From the NCBI GenBank assembly GCA_047621345.1, contig JBLHLW010000011.1, positions 15,546 to 79,545 on the forward strand: a stretch of 64,000 nucleotides of DNA. The letters are read 5' to 3'. Below the pieces are notes generated by a model, which saw only the letters and a list, made by a program, of their open reading frames with translations, was not told the DNA's origin and made no database searches. Both the position numbers and the translations under genes were made by a program. How positions within the stretch are numbered: position 1 is the stretch's first letter; the number at the start of each line of letters is the position of its first letter. This DNA comes from Actimicrobium sp047621345 (GTDB lineage Bacteria > Pseudomonadota > Gammaproteobacteria > Burkholderiales > Burkholderiaceae_D). Shown piece by piece: positions 44,115 to 52,984 of this stretch.

Positions 44115-44322
44115 TTAATCTTAATGTTCTTTTCACCAGGCATAAGGCGATATAAATACTTATCAGAGTCGCAATTCCCAGCAATATTGCCGGCGGTTAC
44201 CGCTGCATCTCCCAAGGGAACGAAAAGTCAATGTTGTGAACTAATTCACTTTTCATTGCGCAACCGCTGCGGCGGATCTTCCCGTCGTTAGCGCATTCAT
44301 CGCAGTTTTCTACGGGATACCC
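44115..44322. promoter_or_regulatory. Region upstream of opgG with a palindrome
   Basis: The opgG promoter must lie here. GTGAACTAATTCAC (44236-44249) is a perfect palindrome with 5-base arms and a four-base centre, 73 bases before the ATG, and may be an operator. The DNA is richer in A+T than its neighbours. Only a weak ribosome-binding site is visible (TACGGGATACCC). Confidence 0.4.
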
Positions 44323-45870
44323 ATGCATTCAACAATACGGCCGTCACGCTCCGTTTCTTCGATCTGGACCCTGCTCGCCTTGCTGCTGGCGCTCTGGTCA
44401 GCGCTGGCTGGCAGCAGTGCACACGCCTTTGATTTTGCCGATGTGATTCTGCGCGCCAAGGTGCTATCGCAGAGTGCCTATAAAAAACCTGCCAACAATT
44501 TACCCAAACCAGTCGATGACCTCAGCTACGACCAGTACCGCGACATCCGCTTCGATACGGATAAATCGCTATGGCGCAGCGCCAAGCTGCCTTTTGAGGT
44601 GGCTTTTTTTCATCAAGGCTTGTTTTACGATCATCCGGTGAAGATTAGCGAGGTTATTCAGAAAAAAGTGCGCGAGATCAAATTCGATCCGCACTCTTTC
44701 AATTACGGTAAGAACGCGATTGATCCGAAGCAGCTTGGGCAGCTCGGCTTTGCCGGTTTTCGGGTGCACACGGCATTGAACTCAAAAAAATACAAGGATG
44801 AGGTCGTCGTGTTTTTGGGGGCCAGTTATTTCCGGGCGCTTGGCAAAGGGCAGGCGTACGGTGCATCGGCGCGTGGCTTGGCGATTGATACGGCGCAAAA
44901 CTCCGGTGAAGAGTTTCCGCAGTTTTCCGAATTCTGGCTGGTGCGTCCAAAGGGCAACGATCAGGATCTGACGATTTTCGCGCTGCTGGACTCGCGCCGC
45001 GCGACCGGAGCTTATCGGTTCATCGTCAAGCCGGGTAGCGACACGGTGGTCGACGTCAAGGCGCAGTTGTTCCTGCGCGAAAACGTGACGACGCTTGGTA
45101 TTGCGCCGCTGACCAGCATGTATTTTTTTGGCGAAAATCAGCGCTCGACGGTCGAGGATTACCGACCTGAAGTACATGATTCGGACGGTCTGTCGGTGCA
45201 GACCGGTAGTGATGAATGGATCTGGCGGCCGTTGGTCAATCCGAAGCGTTTGCTGGTGACCTCTTTCGCTCTCGACAATCCGAAGGGTTTCGGCATGATG
45301 CAGCGCGATCGCAGTTTTTCCAGCTTCCAGGATCTTGAAGCGCGCTATGAAAAACGGCCTAGCGTCTGGATAGAGCCGACCGGAAAATGGGGCAAGGGCC
45401 GCATCGAACTGGTCCAACTACCGACGGCCGATGAAACCAACGACAACGCGGTAGCGTTCTGGGTGCCGGAGCGGATGCCCAAGCCGGGGCAGCCGTATAA
45501 CGTCGAGTACAAGATGCGCTGGGAAAAGGAGTCCGAAACGCAGCCTCCGCATGCCTGGGTGACGCAAACACGCCGCGGTCACGGCTACACCAAAAAAGTC
45601 GACGGCAGTATCGCGCTGATCATCGATTTCGATGGCCCTGCTTTTAAGAAATTACCGGCCGACACCAGGCTGGAGGGCGCCGTCACCATTGATGGAAACG
45701 GCAAGCTGATGGAAACCAACACGTATCGCAATGAAGTCACCGGTGGTTGGCGTATTGCCATACGGCTTGATCGCAACGACGATGCCAAACCGGTCGAACT
45801 GACCGCCCACCTGCGCAACGAAAAAGAAGTCACCTCAGAAACCTGGAGCTACATATTGCCGCCCAACTAA
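44323..45870 (+). CDS. opgG: Periplasmic glucan biosynthesis protein OpgG
   Basis: A 515-residue periplasmic protein needed to make osmoregulated periplasmic glucans. It has a signal peptide (cleavage near AHAFDFADV), then the conserved beta-sandwich start DQYRDIRFDTDKSLW and the FFHQGLFYDHPVKI segment. EFWLVRPKGNDQDLTIFALL and GSDEWIWRPLVNPKRLLV follow, as in MdoG. OpgG acts with OpgH, whose coding frame begins within or just after the 3' end. The length equals the family norm. Confidence 0.95.
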   Translation: MHSTIRPSRSVSSIWTLLALLLALWSALAGSSAHAFDFADVILRAKVLSQSAYKKPANNLPKPVDDLSYDQYRDIRFDTDKSLWRSAKLPFEVAFFHQGLFYDHPVKISEVIQKKVREIKFDPHSFNYGKNAIDPKQLGQLGFAGFRVHTALNSKKYKDEVVVFLGASYFRALGKGQAYGASARGLAIDTAQNSGEEFPQFSEFWLVRPKGNDQDLTIFALLDSRRATGAYRFIVKPGSDTVVDVKAQLFLRENVTTLGIAPLTSMYFFGENQRSTVEDYRPEVHDSDGLSVQTGSDEWIWRPLVNPKRLLVTSFALDNPKGFGMMQRDRSFSSFQDLEARYEKRPSVWIEPTGKWGKGRIELVQLPTADETNDNAVAFWVPERMPKPGQPYNVEYKMRWEKESETQPPHAWVTQTRRGHGYTKKVDGSIALIIDFDGPAFKKLPADTRLEGAVTIDGNGKLMETNTYRNEVTGGWRIAIRLDRNDDAKPVELTAHLRNEKEVTSETWSYILPPN

Positions 45871-45920
45871 ACCCTCTCCCGGCGCCACTTGATGCGCAAT
45901 GCAGTGCCTATCTTGACCGG

Positions 45921-48332
45921 TTGCAGCTGACGTCGTCACAACGGCGCGTACTGGAAGCTGCCGCAGTCGCTGGCGATCCGTCGTCAGCGATGCAAGCGAT
46001 GCAAGCGATTCATGCGGCGCTGGCTGGCGTGGAACATGCCGATACTCCGGCTTACGCATCGGTCGCTGCCCGACTGCATCTGGCAGACATGCCCGCAATC
46101 GATGCGGGTCGCTCTGCAGGAGGCAAGATTGTCCCGACAACGCCAGCGCTCAACCGGACGTCGATGGTTCCACAGCCATGGGGCGAGCTCAATCCACTGG
46201 TGCGCTGGTTTCATTCGATGCTCGGTCGGTACGATAGTGCCTCACAGTCGATCCGCCGCGGGCCGACGTCGGCCGATGCGCCTGATCCGCGTGGTAATTG
46301 GCAGCGCGGTGGCGGTATGCGCCGGATTGTATTGCTGTTATTGATGTTAGTCCAAGGCGGCATGGCCACTTATTTCATGAGTGAGGTGTTGCCGTATCAC
46401 GGTGCCAAACCGATGGAAATGGTGACGCTGGTGCTGTTCGCTATTTTGTTTGGCTGGGTGTCGGTCGGCTTCTGGACGGCGATGGCGGGTTTTCTGGTGT
46501 TGCTGCGCCGGGGCGACCGGTACCTGATTTCGTCCAGTGATACAGGTGGTGCTGTTGAGGCCGCAGCGCGTACTGCCATCGTCATGCCGATCTGTAACGA
46601 AGATGTGGGTCGGGTTTTTGCCGGCTTGCGGGCGACGTACGATTCGGTCCGACGTAACGGCACGCTGGCGCAATTCGATTTTTTTGTTCTCAGTGACAGT
46701 AGTGATCCCGATCTGTGTGTCGCCGAGCTGGCTGCCTGGCAACAACTTTGTCGCGATACGGATGGGAGCCTGCGGATTTTTTATCGTCATCGCCAACTGC
46801 GCGTCAAGCGCAAGAGCGGCAATATCGACAATTTCTGCCGGCGCTGGGGCGCCAATTATCGCTACATGATCGTGCTTGATGCCGACAGTGTGATGAGCGG
46901 GTCCTGTCTGGCATCGCTGGTGCGGCTGATGGAAGCCAATCCCGGTACCGGCATCATCCAGACTGCGCCGCGGGCGTCCGGACGTGACACGTTGTATGCC
47001 CGTATTCAGCAATTTTCGACACGTATCTACGGGCCGCTATTCACGGCTGGCCTGCATTACTGGCAACTGGGCGAATCCCACTATTGGGGCCACAATGCGA
47101 TCATCCGGCTGGCGCCGTTCATGCGCCATTGTGCGCTGGCACCGCTGCCGGGCACTGGCGGGTTGGCCGGCGATATCCTGTCGCATGATTTTGTCGAAGC
47201 CGCGTTGATGCGGCGCGCCGGCTGGGCGGTCTGGATTGCCTATGACTTGCCGGGCAGTTACGAGGAAATGCCACCAAACTTGCTCGATGAACTCAAGCGC
47301 GACCGGCGCTGGTGCCATGGCAATCTGATGAATTTCCGTCTGTTCATGGCGCACGGCATGCATCCGGTGCACCGGACCGTGTTTGCCACGGGTGTGATGG
47401 CTTACCTGTCGGCGCCGTTGTGGTTGCTCTTTCTGGCATTGTCGACCGGCATGCTGGCAGCGCATACGCTGATCGTGCCCGAGTATTTCACGATGCCGCG
47501 CCAGTTGTTCCCGATCTGGCCCGAGTGGCATCCTGAAAAAGCGCTGGCGCTGTTTTCGGCAACGGCGACGCTCTTGTTTTTACCCAAGGTATTGAGTGTG
47601 GCGCTGATTTCGTTGCAAGGCGCCAAGCGCTATGGCGGCTCGCTGCGGCTGTTTCTGGGAATGTTGATTGAGCTGGTGTTTTCGGCCTTGCTGGCGCCTG
47701 TCCGCATGCTATTTCATACGCGTTTCGTGACGGCGGCTTTTCTCGGCTGGGAAATGCGCTGGAAATCACCGCCACGTGGCGATGCCGAAACCAGTTGGGC
47801 TGAAGCCGTCCGCAAGCATGGGCTGCAGTCATTGTTCGGTCTGGTCTGGGGCGCTGGCGTGGTCTGGCTGGAGCCAGGTTTCCTGTGGTGGCTGTTGCCG
47901 ATCGTCGGCTCGCTGACCTTGTCGATCCCGTTGTCGGCGCTTTCAAGCCGGGTGACGCTGGGGCGGCGTTTGCGGCGTCTCGGCTTGTTCGTGATTCCCG
48001 AAGAAATCAAACCGCCACCGGAGTTGCGCGCCACCACGACTTACCTCGCAGCGACGGCGCCGGCGCCGACATTTGCCGATGCCGTCGTCGATCCGCAACT
48101 CAACGCGCTGGTCTGCGCCTGCGCGAGCGCGCGCCCTGGCTTGCCCGCCGCTGCGCAGTCCAGCCATCGCGTGCTAGCGCAGGTTGCGCTGGAGCAGGGT
48201 GCTGCCGCGCTGACACCACAGCAGTGCAATTTGCTGTTGCAAGACCCGCTCGCGCTGTCGCAATTGCATCTGGAGGTGTGGAGCGCACCGCGGGTTCATC
48301 GGCAGTGGAGGGCGCTGATCAACGCGGGTTAG
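45921..48332 (+). CDS. opgH: Glucans biosynthesis glucosyltransferase OpgH
   Basis: A membrane GT2 enzyme that builds the linear beta-1,2-glucan backbone from UDP-glucose. The TTG at 45921 gives 803 residues, but the frame continues in coding style back to an ATT at 45855 with GGAG six bases before it, inside opgG; the true start is probably there. Catalytic motifs are DADSVMSG, GESHYWGHNAIIR, LSHDFVEAALMRRAGW and the R-x2-RW-type DRRWCHGN. About eight helices surround the catalytic loop. Translation coupled to opgG would fit. Confidence 0.92.
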   Translation: MQLTSSQRRVLEAAAVAGDPSSAMQAMQAIHAALAGVEHADTPAYASVAARLHLADMPAIDAGRSAGGKIVPTTPALNRTSMVPQPWGELNPLVRWFHSMLGRYDSASQSIRRGPTSADAPDPRGNWQRGGGMRRIVLLLLMLVQGGMATYFMSEVLPYHGAKPMEMVTLVLFAILFGWVSVGFWTAMAGFLVLLRRGDRYLISSSDTGGAVEAAARTAIVMPICNEDVGRVFAGLRATYDSVRRNGTLAQFDFFVLSDSSDPDLCVAELAAWQQLCRDTDGSLRIFYRHRQLRVKRKSGNIDNFCRRWGANYRYMIVLDADSVMSGSCLASLVRLMEANPGTGIIQTAPRASGRDTLYARIQQFSTRIYGPLFTAGLHYWQLGESHYWGHNAIIRLAPFMRHCALAPLPGTGGLAGDILSHDFVEAALMRRAGWAVWIAYDLPGSYEEMPPNLLDELKRDRRWCHGNLMNFRLFMAHGMHPVHRTVFATGVMAYLSAPLWLLFLALSTGMLAAHTLIVPEYFTMPRQLFPIWPEWHPEKALALFSATATLLFLPKVLSVALISLQGAKRYGGSLRLFLGMLIELVFSALLAPVRMLFHTRFVTAAFLGWEMRWKSPPRGDAETSWAEAVRKHGLQSLFGLVWGAGVVWLEPGFLWWLLPIVGSLTLSIPLSALSSRVTLGRRLRRLGLFVIPEEIKPPPELRATTTYLAATAPAPTFADAVVDPQLNALVCACASARPGLPAAAQSSHRVLAQVALEQGAAALTPQQCNLLLQDPLALSQLHLEVWSAPRVHRQWRALINAG

Positions 48333-48394
48333 TCGGGGTGCAGGACGAGATGCTCAGAGGGGTTTTTGGACGAAAATCAGCCGAGGCGAAGTTT

Positions 48395-48754
48395 GCGCGC
48401 GTGGGCACATGAAGCCGTGCCCACGCGGATGCACCGCCGCACATCGGAATTGGCCGGCACCGTCGGTTCGCGCGCGTGGGCACATGACGCCGTGCCCACC
48501 CTACGGACACCGTCCTTCGTAGGTTGGGTACAGGGTCATCGTGCCCACGCGAGTGCACCGCCTCACATCGGAATTGACCGGCACCGTCGGCATGCGCGCG
48601 TGGGCACGATGGAGCCGTGCCCACCCTACGGACACCGTCCTTCGTAGGGTGGGCACAGGGTCATCGTGCCCACGCGAGTGCACCGCCTCACATCGGAATT
48701 GACCGGCACCGGTGGCACGCGCGCGTGGGCACGATGAAGCCGTGCCCACCCTAC
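48395..48754. repeat. Family A tandem array, about three units of 125 bp
   Basis: Full units start at 48518 and 48643 (period 125), preceded by a unit lacking its left arm. The units carry GTAGGGTGGGCACAGGGTC at the left, GTGCCCACGCGAGTGCACC in the middle and GTGCCCACCCTAC at the right, matching the 6.4-kb array closely. The array fills most of the 460-base gap between convergent opgH and gabD. The open frames crossing it on both strands are repeat artefacts. Confidence 0.9.
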
Positions 48755-48792
48755 CTGCGCCTACAGCGTGGGGCCTAGCATCGCTGTCCGGT

Positions 48793-50271
48793 TCAAATCC
48801 CACCCATGCACAAATATTTAATCTCCAGATACTCATCCATCCCATAGCGCGATCCTTCGCGGCCGAGGCCTGATTGCTTGACGCCGCCGAACGGTGCCAC
48901 TTCATTCGAGATCAACCCCGTGTTGATGCCGACCATGCCATATTCGAGCGCCTCGGCAACACGCCAGACCCGACCGATATCGCGTGAGTAGAAGTAGCTG
49001 GCCAATCCGAAATCCGTATCGTTGGCGGCCGCGATGACTTCCTGCTCGCTTGAAAAACGCACTACCGCAGCGACCGGTCCAAAGGTTTCTTCGCGCATGA
49101 TCTTCATGTCGGCCGTGATGTTCGACAACACGGTCGGCTCGTAGAACGTGCCTCCCAGCGCATGCGGCTTGCCGCCGGTCACCAGCGTTGCACCCTTGGC
49201 CAGCGCATCGCGTACATGGTCATCGACTTTGGCAACAGCTTGTTCATCGATGAGCGGACCCTGCACGACGCCAGCGGAGGAGCCGTCACCGACCAGAATT
49301 TTTGCTGCGCCGGCAGCCAGTTTTTCAACGAAGCGGTCATAGATCGACTCATGCGCATAGAAACGGTTGGTACAGACGCAGGTCTGGCCGGCATTACGGT
49401 ATTTCGATTGCAGCGCACCTTCAACCGCGGCATCGACGTCGGCATCATCGAACACGATGAACGGTGCATGACCACCCAGCTCGAGCGCCAGTTTCTTGAC
49501 GGTCGGCGCCGATTGCTGCATCAAGATGCGGCCGACCGGGGTTGATCCGGTGAACGACAAGTGACGCACCAGCGGACTGGCGCACAGTACTTTGCCGACT
49601 TCGATCGAGTGGTCGGCATCGGCGGTGATGATGTTGATGACGCCAGCGGGCAAGCCTGCGCGGTGTGCCAGTTCGGCCAATGCCAAGGCCGACAGCGGCG
49701 TTTGTTCGGCGGGTTTGATGACGATGGTGCAGCCAGCGGCGACGGCCGGTGCGACCTTGCGGGTAATCATCGCAATCGGGAAATTCCATGGGGTGATCGA
49801 GGCACATACGCCGATGGGCTGCTTGAGCACGACCATGCGCTTGTCGCTCCAGGTCGAGGCCATCACATCGCCGGAGACGCGCTTGGCCTCTTCAGCAAAC
49901 CATTCGATGAAGCTGGCGCCGTACATCACTTCGCCTTTGGCTTCGGCCAGCGGCTTGCCTTGTTCGGCGGTCATGATGGCGGCCAGGTCGTCGGCATGGA
50001 CCAGCATCAGGTCGAACCACTTGCGCATGATGGCGGCACGTTCCTTGCCGGTCTTTTTCGACCAGGCCGGAAAAGCGGCGGCGGCGGCATCGATGGCTTG
50101 CTGCGCTTCGGCCGGGCCAAGGTTGGGTACCGTGCCAAGTACCGCATCGTCAACCGGGTTGGTGACGGCGAAATGGCTGGCGCCGCTGATCCATTCGCCA
50201 TTGAGATAAGCGTGCTGGCGCAGCAGGGTTGGATCGTTGAGGGCGAGTGGCAGGGCAGGCTGTCTTGGCAT
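48793..50271 (-). CDS. gabD: NAD(P)-dependent succinate-semialdehyde dehydrogenase
   Basis: A 492-residue aldehyde dehydrogenase of the GabD type, oxidising succinate semialdehyde to succinate. Visible are the cofactor region FTGSTPVGRILM, the catalytic glutamate in LALELGGHAPFIVF, and the catalytic cysteine in NAGQTCVCTNRF (the extra CVC is typical of GabD). The C-terminal EEWFG-like part is EETFGPVAAVVRF. The ATG at 50271 has a GGAG site; a frame extending to 50487 lacks similarity. It is divergent from mpl. Confidence 0.92.
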   Translation of the reverse strand: MPRQPALPLALNDPTLLRQHAYLNGEWISGASHFAVTNPVDDAVLGTVPNLGPAEAQQAIDAAAAAFPAWSKKTGKERAAIMRKWFDLMLVHADDLAAIMTAEQGKPLAEAKGEVMYGASFIEWFAEEAKRVSGDVMASTWSDKRMVVLKQPIGVCASITPWNFPIAMITRKVAPAVAAGCTIVIKPAEQTPLSALALAELAHRAGLPAGVINIITADADHSIEVGKVLCASPLVRHLSFTGSTPVGRILMQQSAPTVKKLALELGGHAPFIVFDDADVDAAVEGALQSKYRNAGQTCVCTNRFYAHESIYDRFVEKLAAGAAKILVGDGSSAGVVQGPLIDEQAVAKVDDHVRDALAKGATLVTGGKPHALGGTFYEPTVLSNITADMKIMREETFGPVAAVVRFSSEQEVIAAANDTDFGLASYFYSRDIGRVWRVAEALEYGMVGINTGLISNEVAPFGGVKQSGLGREGSRYGMDEYLEIKYLCMGGI

Positions 50272-50389
50272 GGTGGGCTCCGTTGGGTGTTTTGTTGTGC
50301 GACGAGGATAACCGAAAGCGCGCGCTACCGGGCTCGTCGCTCGTCGCCGGCTCGAGTAAAATCGTGTCATTCCAATTTGTTGAGATCCC

Positions 50390-51781
50390 ATGCACATCCA
50401 CATCCTCGGTATCTGCGGCACCTTCATGGGGGGCTTGGCCGTTCTGGCGCGACAAGCCGGCCATCGCGTGACTGGCTGCGATGCCAATGTCTATCCGCCG
50501 ATGAGCACCCAACTGCAAGAGCAGGGCATCGAACTGATCGAAGGGTTTGATCCTGAACAGATTGCACTGGCACCTGACCTGTTTGTCATTGGCAACGTCG
50601 TCAGCCGCGGCAATGCGCTGATGGAAGCCATCCTCGATCGCGGCCTGCCGTACACCTCCGGGCCGCAATGGATCGGCGAACATATCCTGAAGGATCGCTG
50701 GGTATTGGCGGTGGCCGGTACCCACGGCAAGACCACCACCGCGTCGATGTTGACGTGGATACTTGAAGACGCCGGTTATCAGCCCGGATTCCTGATCGGT
50801 GGCGTCCCGCTGAACTTTGGCATCTCGGCGCGGCTGGCCGGTGATGGCGGCGAGTCGGCCTTCTTTGTCATCGAGGCCGATGAATACGATACGGCCTTCT
50901 TCGACAAGCGTAGCAAGTTCGTCCATTACCGCGCCCGTACCGTCGTCCTCAATAATCTTGAGTATGACCACGCCGATATATTCCCCGACCTCGGTGCCAT
51001 TGAAACCCAGTTTCATCACCTCGTGCGCACCGTGCCGCGTATCGGCCGCTTGCTGGTGAATCAGCGCGAAGCGGCGCTGCATACGGTGATCGCGCGTGGC
51101 TGCTGGAGCGAGCTCGAATGGTTTGGCGGCGATGTTGCCGAGGCCGGCTGGCAGCTCGATGCCCATGCTGACGGCAGCTTCACGGTCATCTTCAATGGCC
51201 AGCCGCAAGGCACGGTGCACTGGATGCTCAACGGCGAACACAACCGCCTGAACGCGCTGGCGGCGATTGCCGCGGCGCGCCATGTCGGCGTGCCGATTGC
51301 GCAGGCAATTACCTCGCTAGGGACCTTTCAGAATGTGCGCCGGCGTATGGAATTACGCGGCGAAGTCGACGCAATCCGGGTCTTCGATGACTTCGCCCAT
51401 CACCCGACCGCGATTACGACCACGGTGGCTGGCTTGCGTCAGGTCGTTGGCACGGCGCGCATTCTCGCGGTACTGGAACCGCGCTCGAACACCATGAAGC
51501 TGGGTACGATGAAAAACGCCTTGCCCGCCAGCTTGTCCGAAGCCGATCTGGTGTTCGGTTACGGCGCCAAAGGGGAGGGTAAAAACGCGCTCGGCTGGAA
51601 TCTGGCCGAGGCACTCGCGCCGCTGGAAAAAAAAGCCCAGGCGTTTGATGACTTGTCCGAGCTGGTTGCGGCAATCGTCGCAGCGGCGCGTCCCGGTGAC
51701 CAGATTCTGGTCATGAGCAACGGCGGCTTCGGCGGCGTGCACCAGAAAATCCTCGATGCGTTGGCGCTGGTGACGCGATGA
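50390..51781 (+). CDS. mpl: Murein peptide ligase
   Basis: A 463-residue Mur-ligase family enzyme that joins recycled L-Ala-gamma-D-Glu-meso-DAP tripeptide to UDP-MurNAc, returning murein to synthesis. The nucleotide loop AGTHGKTTTASM lies near 109-120. The N-terminal MHIHILGICGTFMGGLAVLA and the VIEADEYDTAFFDKRSKFVH segment are typical of Mpl rather than MurC. Its stop overlaps yqiA by four bases. The start is set by family alignment. Confidence 0.96.
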   Translation: MHIHILGICGTFMGGLAVLARQAGHRVTGCDANVYPPMSTQLQEQGIELIEGFDPEQIALAPDLFVIGNVVSRGNALMEAILDRGLPYTSGPQWIGEHILKDRWVLAVAGTHGKTTTASMLTWILEDAGYQPGFLIGGVPLNFGISARLAGDGGESAFFVIEADEYDTAFFDKRSKFVHYRARTVVLNNLEYDHADIFPDLGAIETQFHHLVRTVPRIGRLLVNQREAALHTVIARGCWSELEWFGGDVAEAGWQLDAHADGSFTVIFNGQPQGTVHWMLNGEHNRLNALAAIAAARHVGVPIAQAITSLGTFQNVRRRMELRGEVDAIRVFDDFAHHPTAITTTVAGLRQVVGTARILAVLEPRSNTMKLGTMKNALPASLSEADLVFGYGAKGEGKNALGWNLAEALAPLEKKAQAFDDLSELVAAIVAAARPGDQILVMSNGGFGGVHQKILDALALVTR

Positions 51782-52359
51782 TCCTGTACCTGCACGGGTT
51801 TCGGTCTTCGCCGCAATCGTTCAAGGCACGCGTAATGGCGCAGCGCTTGCAAGCACTCGGTCGCCACGCCGAATTCATTTGCCCGCAACTTCCGGCTTCG
51901 CCGCGTGCGGCGATGGCATTGGCGCAGCAACAGGTGGGCGGAATCGATCCGGCCACGCTGACCGTGATCGGCTCATCGCTCGGTGGCTTCTATGCGACGT
52001 GGCTGGCCGAACAGCTTGGTTGCCGCGCCGTCCTGCTGAATCCGGCGATCACGCCGCTGAACGATCTGCAGAAATACATTGGTAGTACAACGCAATTCCA
52101 CTCTGATGAACCGTTCGAGTTCAAGCCCGAGTACATCGACGAGCTGGGCGCCATTGCTGTCGCGCAGATCACCCAGCCAACGCGTTACTTGCTGCTGGCA
52201 GCGACCGGCGACGAGGTGCTCGACTGGCGCCAGATGGTGGCCCATTATCCGGGCGCGGTGCAGCACGTGATCGAGGGCAGCGACCACGGCATCAGCGAGT
52301 TTCCCGATTATGTCGATGAGGTGCTGGCCTTTTGCGACCGTCGCCCAGGAGCGGCGTGA
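51778..52359 (+). CDS. YqiA-like alpha/beta-hydrolase esterase
   Basis: A 193-residue esterase of the YqiA/YcfP (UPF0227) family. The nucleophile elbow GSSLGG gives S67, an aspartate sits in ATGDEVLDW and the histidine in EGSDHGISEF, forming a complete triad. The start MILYLHGFRSSP is the family N-terminus. It overlaps mpl before it and ubiC after it by four bases each. The physiological substrate is unknown. Confidence 0.9.
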   Translation: MILYLHGFRSSPQSFKARVMAQRLQALGRHAEFICPQLPASPRAAMALAQQQVGGIDPATLTVIGSSLGGFYATWLAEQLGCRAVLLNPAITPLNDLQKYIGSTTQFHSDEPFEFKPEYIDELGAIAVAQITQPTRYLLLAATGDEVLDWRQMVAHYPGAVQHVIEGSDHGISEFPDYVDEVLAFCDRRPGAA

Positions 52360-52925
52360 CCTCGGTCGCGCTGGCGCAGTGGTCGACGCATGCCAATGCG
52401 CTCGACCCAACACCACAGCAGCGCGCATGGCTGACAGCGACCGGTTCGCTGACGGCGCGGCTGGTGGCACATAGCCAGCATTTTCGTGTGCGGCGGATTC
52501 GGCAGGCGCGCGGACTGGTCGCGCTCGACGAGCAGCGCAGCCTGCAATTGCCGCGCCGGGTGCTGGTGCAGCAACGCAATGTGGTGCTCGAATGCGATGG
52601 CCAGCCGGTCGTGTTTGCGCATACCAGCGTGCCGTTGACGGCGACGGCGAGCGACTGGCCGCTGTTCGGCAGTCTCGGCGAACGCTCGCTCGGTAGCACG
52701 CTGTTCGGCGACCCACTGGTGCAGCGCAGCGCACTGGAATTTGCCCGCTTGTCGTCGCGTCATCCGCTGATGCGTCGGTTGGTTGCCACGCTCGGTCCGC
52801 AGCCGGACTTGCTGGCGCGGCGTTGCTTGTACCGGCGCCGTCACGGTATCTTGTTGGTCTGTGAAATTTTCTTGCCGGCGATTATTGGGCTTGCGCCTGT
52901 CGGCAATGGCACAATAACGGTTTAG
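52356..52925 (+). CDS. ubiC: Chorismate lyase
   Basis: A 189-residue enzyme converting chorismate to 4-hydroxybenzoate and pyruvate, the first step of ubiquinone synthesis. A conserved arginine region (RRIRQARGLVALDEQRSLQL), LGSTLFGDPLVQRSALEFAR, and the terminal glutamate segment CEIFLP are visible. The GTG at 52356 has an AGGAG site and overlaps the yqiA stop (GTGA); a TTG 24 bases upstream is less likely. No ubiA follows. Confidence 0.9.
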   Translation: MTSVALAQWSTHANALDPTPQQRAWLTATGSLTARLVAHSQHFRVRRIRQARGLVALDEQRSLQLPRRVLVQQRNVVLECDGQPVVFAHTSVPLTATASDWPLFGSLGERSLGSTLFGDPLVQRSALEFARLSSRHPLMRRLVATLGPQPDLLARRCLYRRRHGILLVCEIFLPAIIGLAPVGNGTITV

Positions 52926-52984
52926 CCGATTTCGGCCCACGCCAGATCGCGCAGACATTCCCACTTCCCACAGCAAAGTGATTG

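Noticed and set aside
48319..48905. Open frames of about 93-134 residues across the 48.4-kb array
   Set aside because: They read the same repeat words as the 6.4-kb array and are not protein-like.
50272..50487. Upstream extension of gabD
   Set aside because: It overlaps the divergent mpl start and adds non-homologous residues; ATG 50271 has a ribosome-binding site.
50150..51283. 377-residue minus-strand ORF
   Set aside because: It is antisense to mpl and runs into gabD; no motifs.
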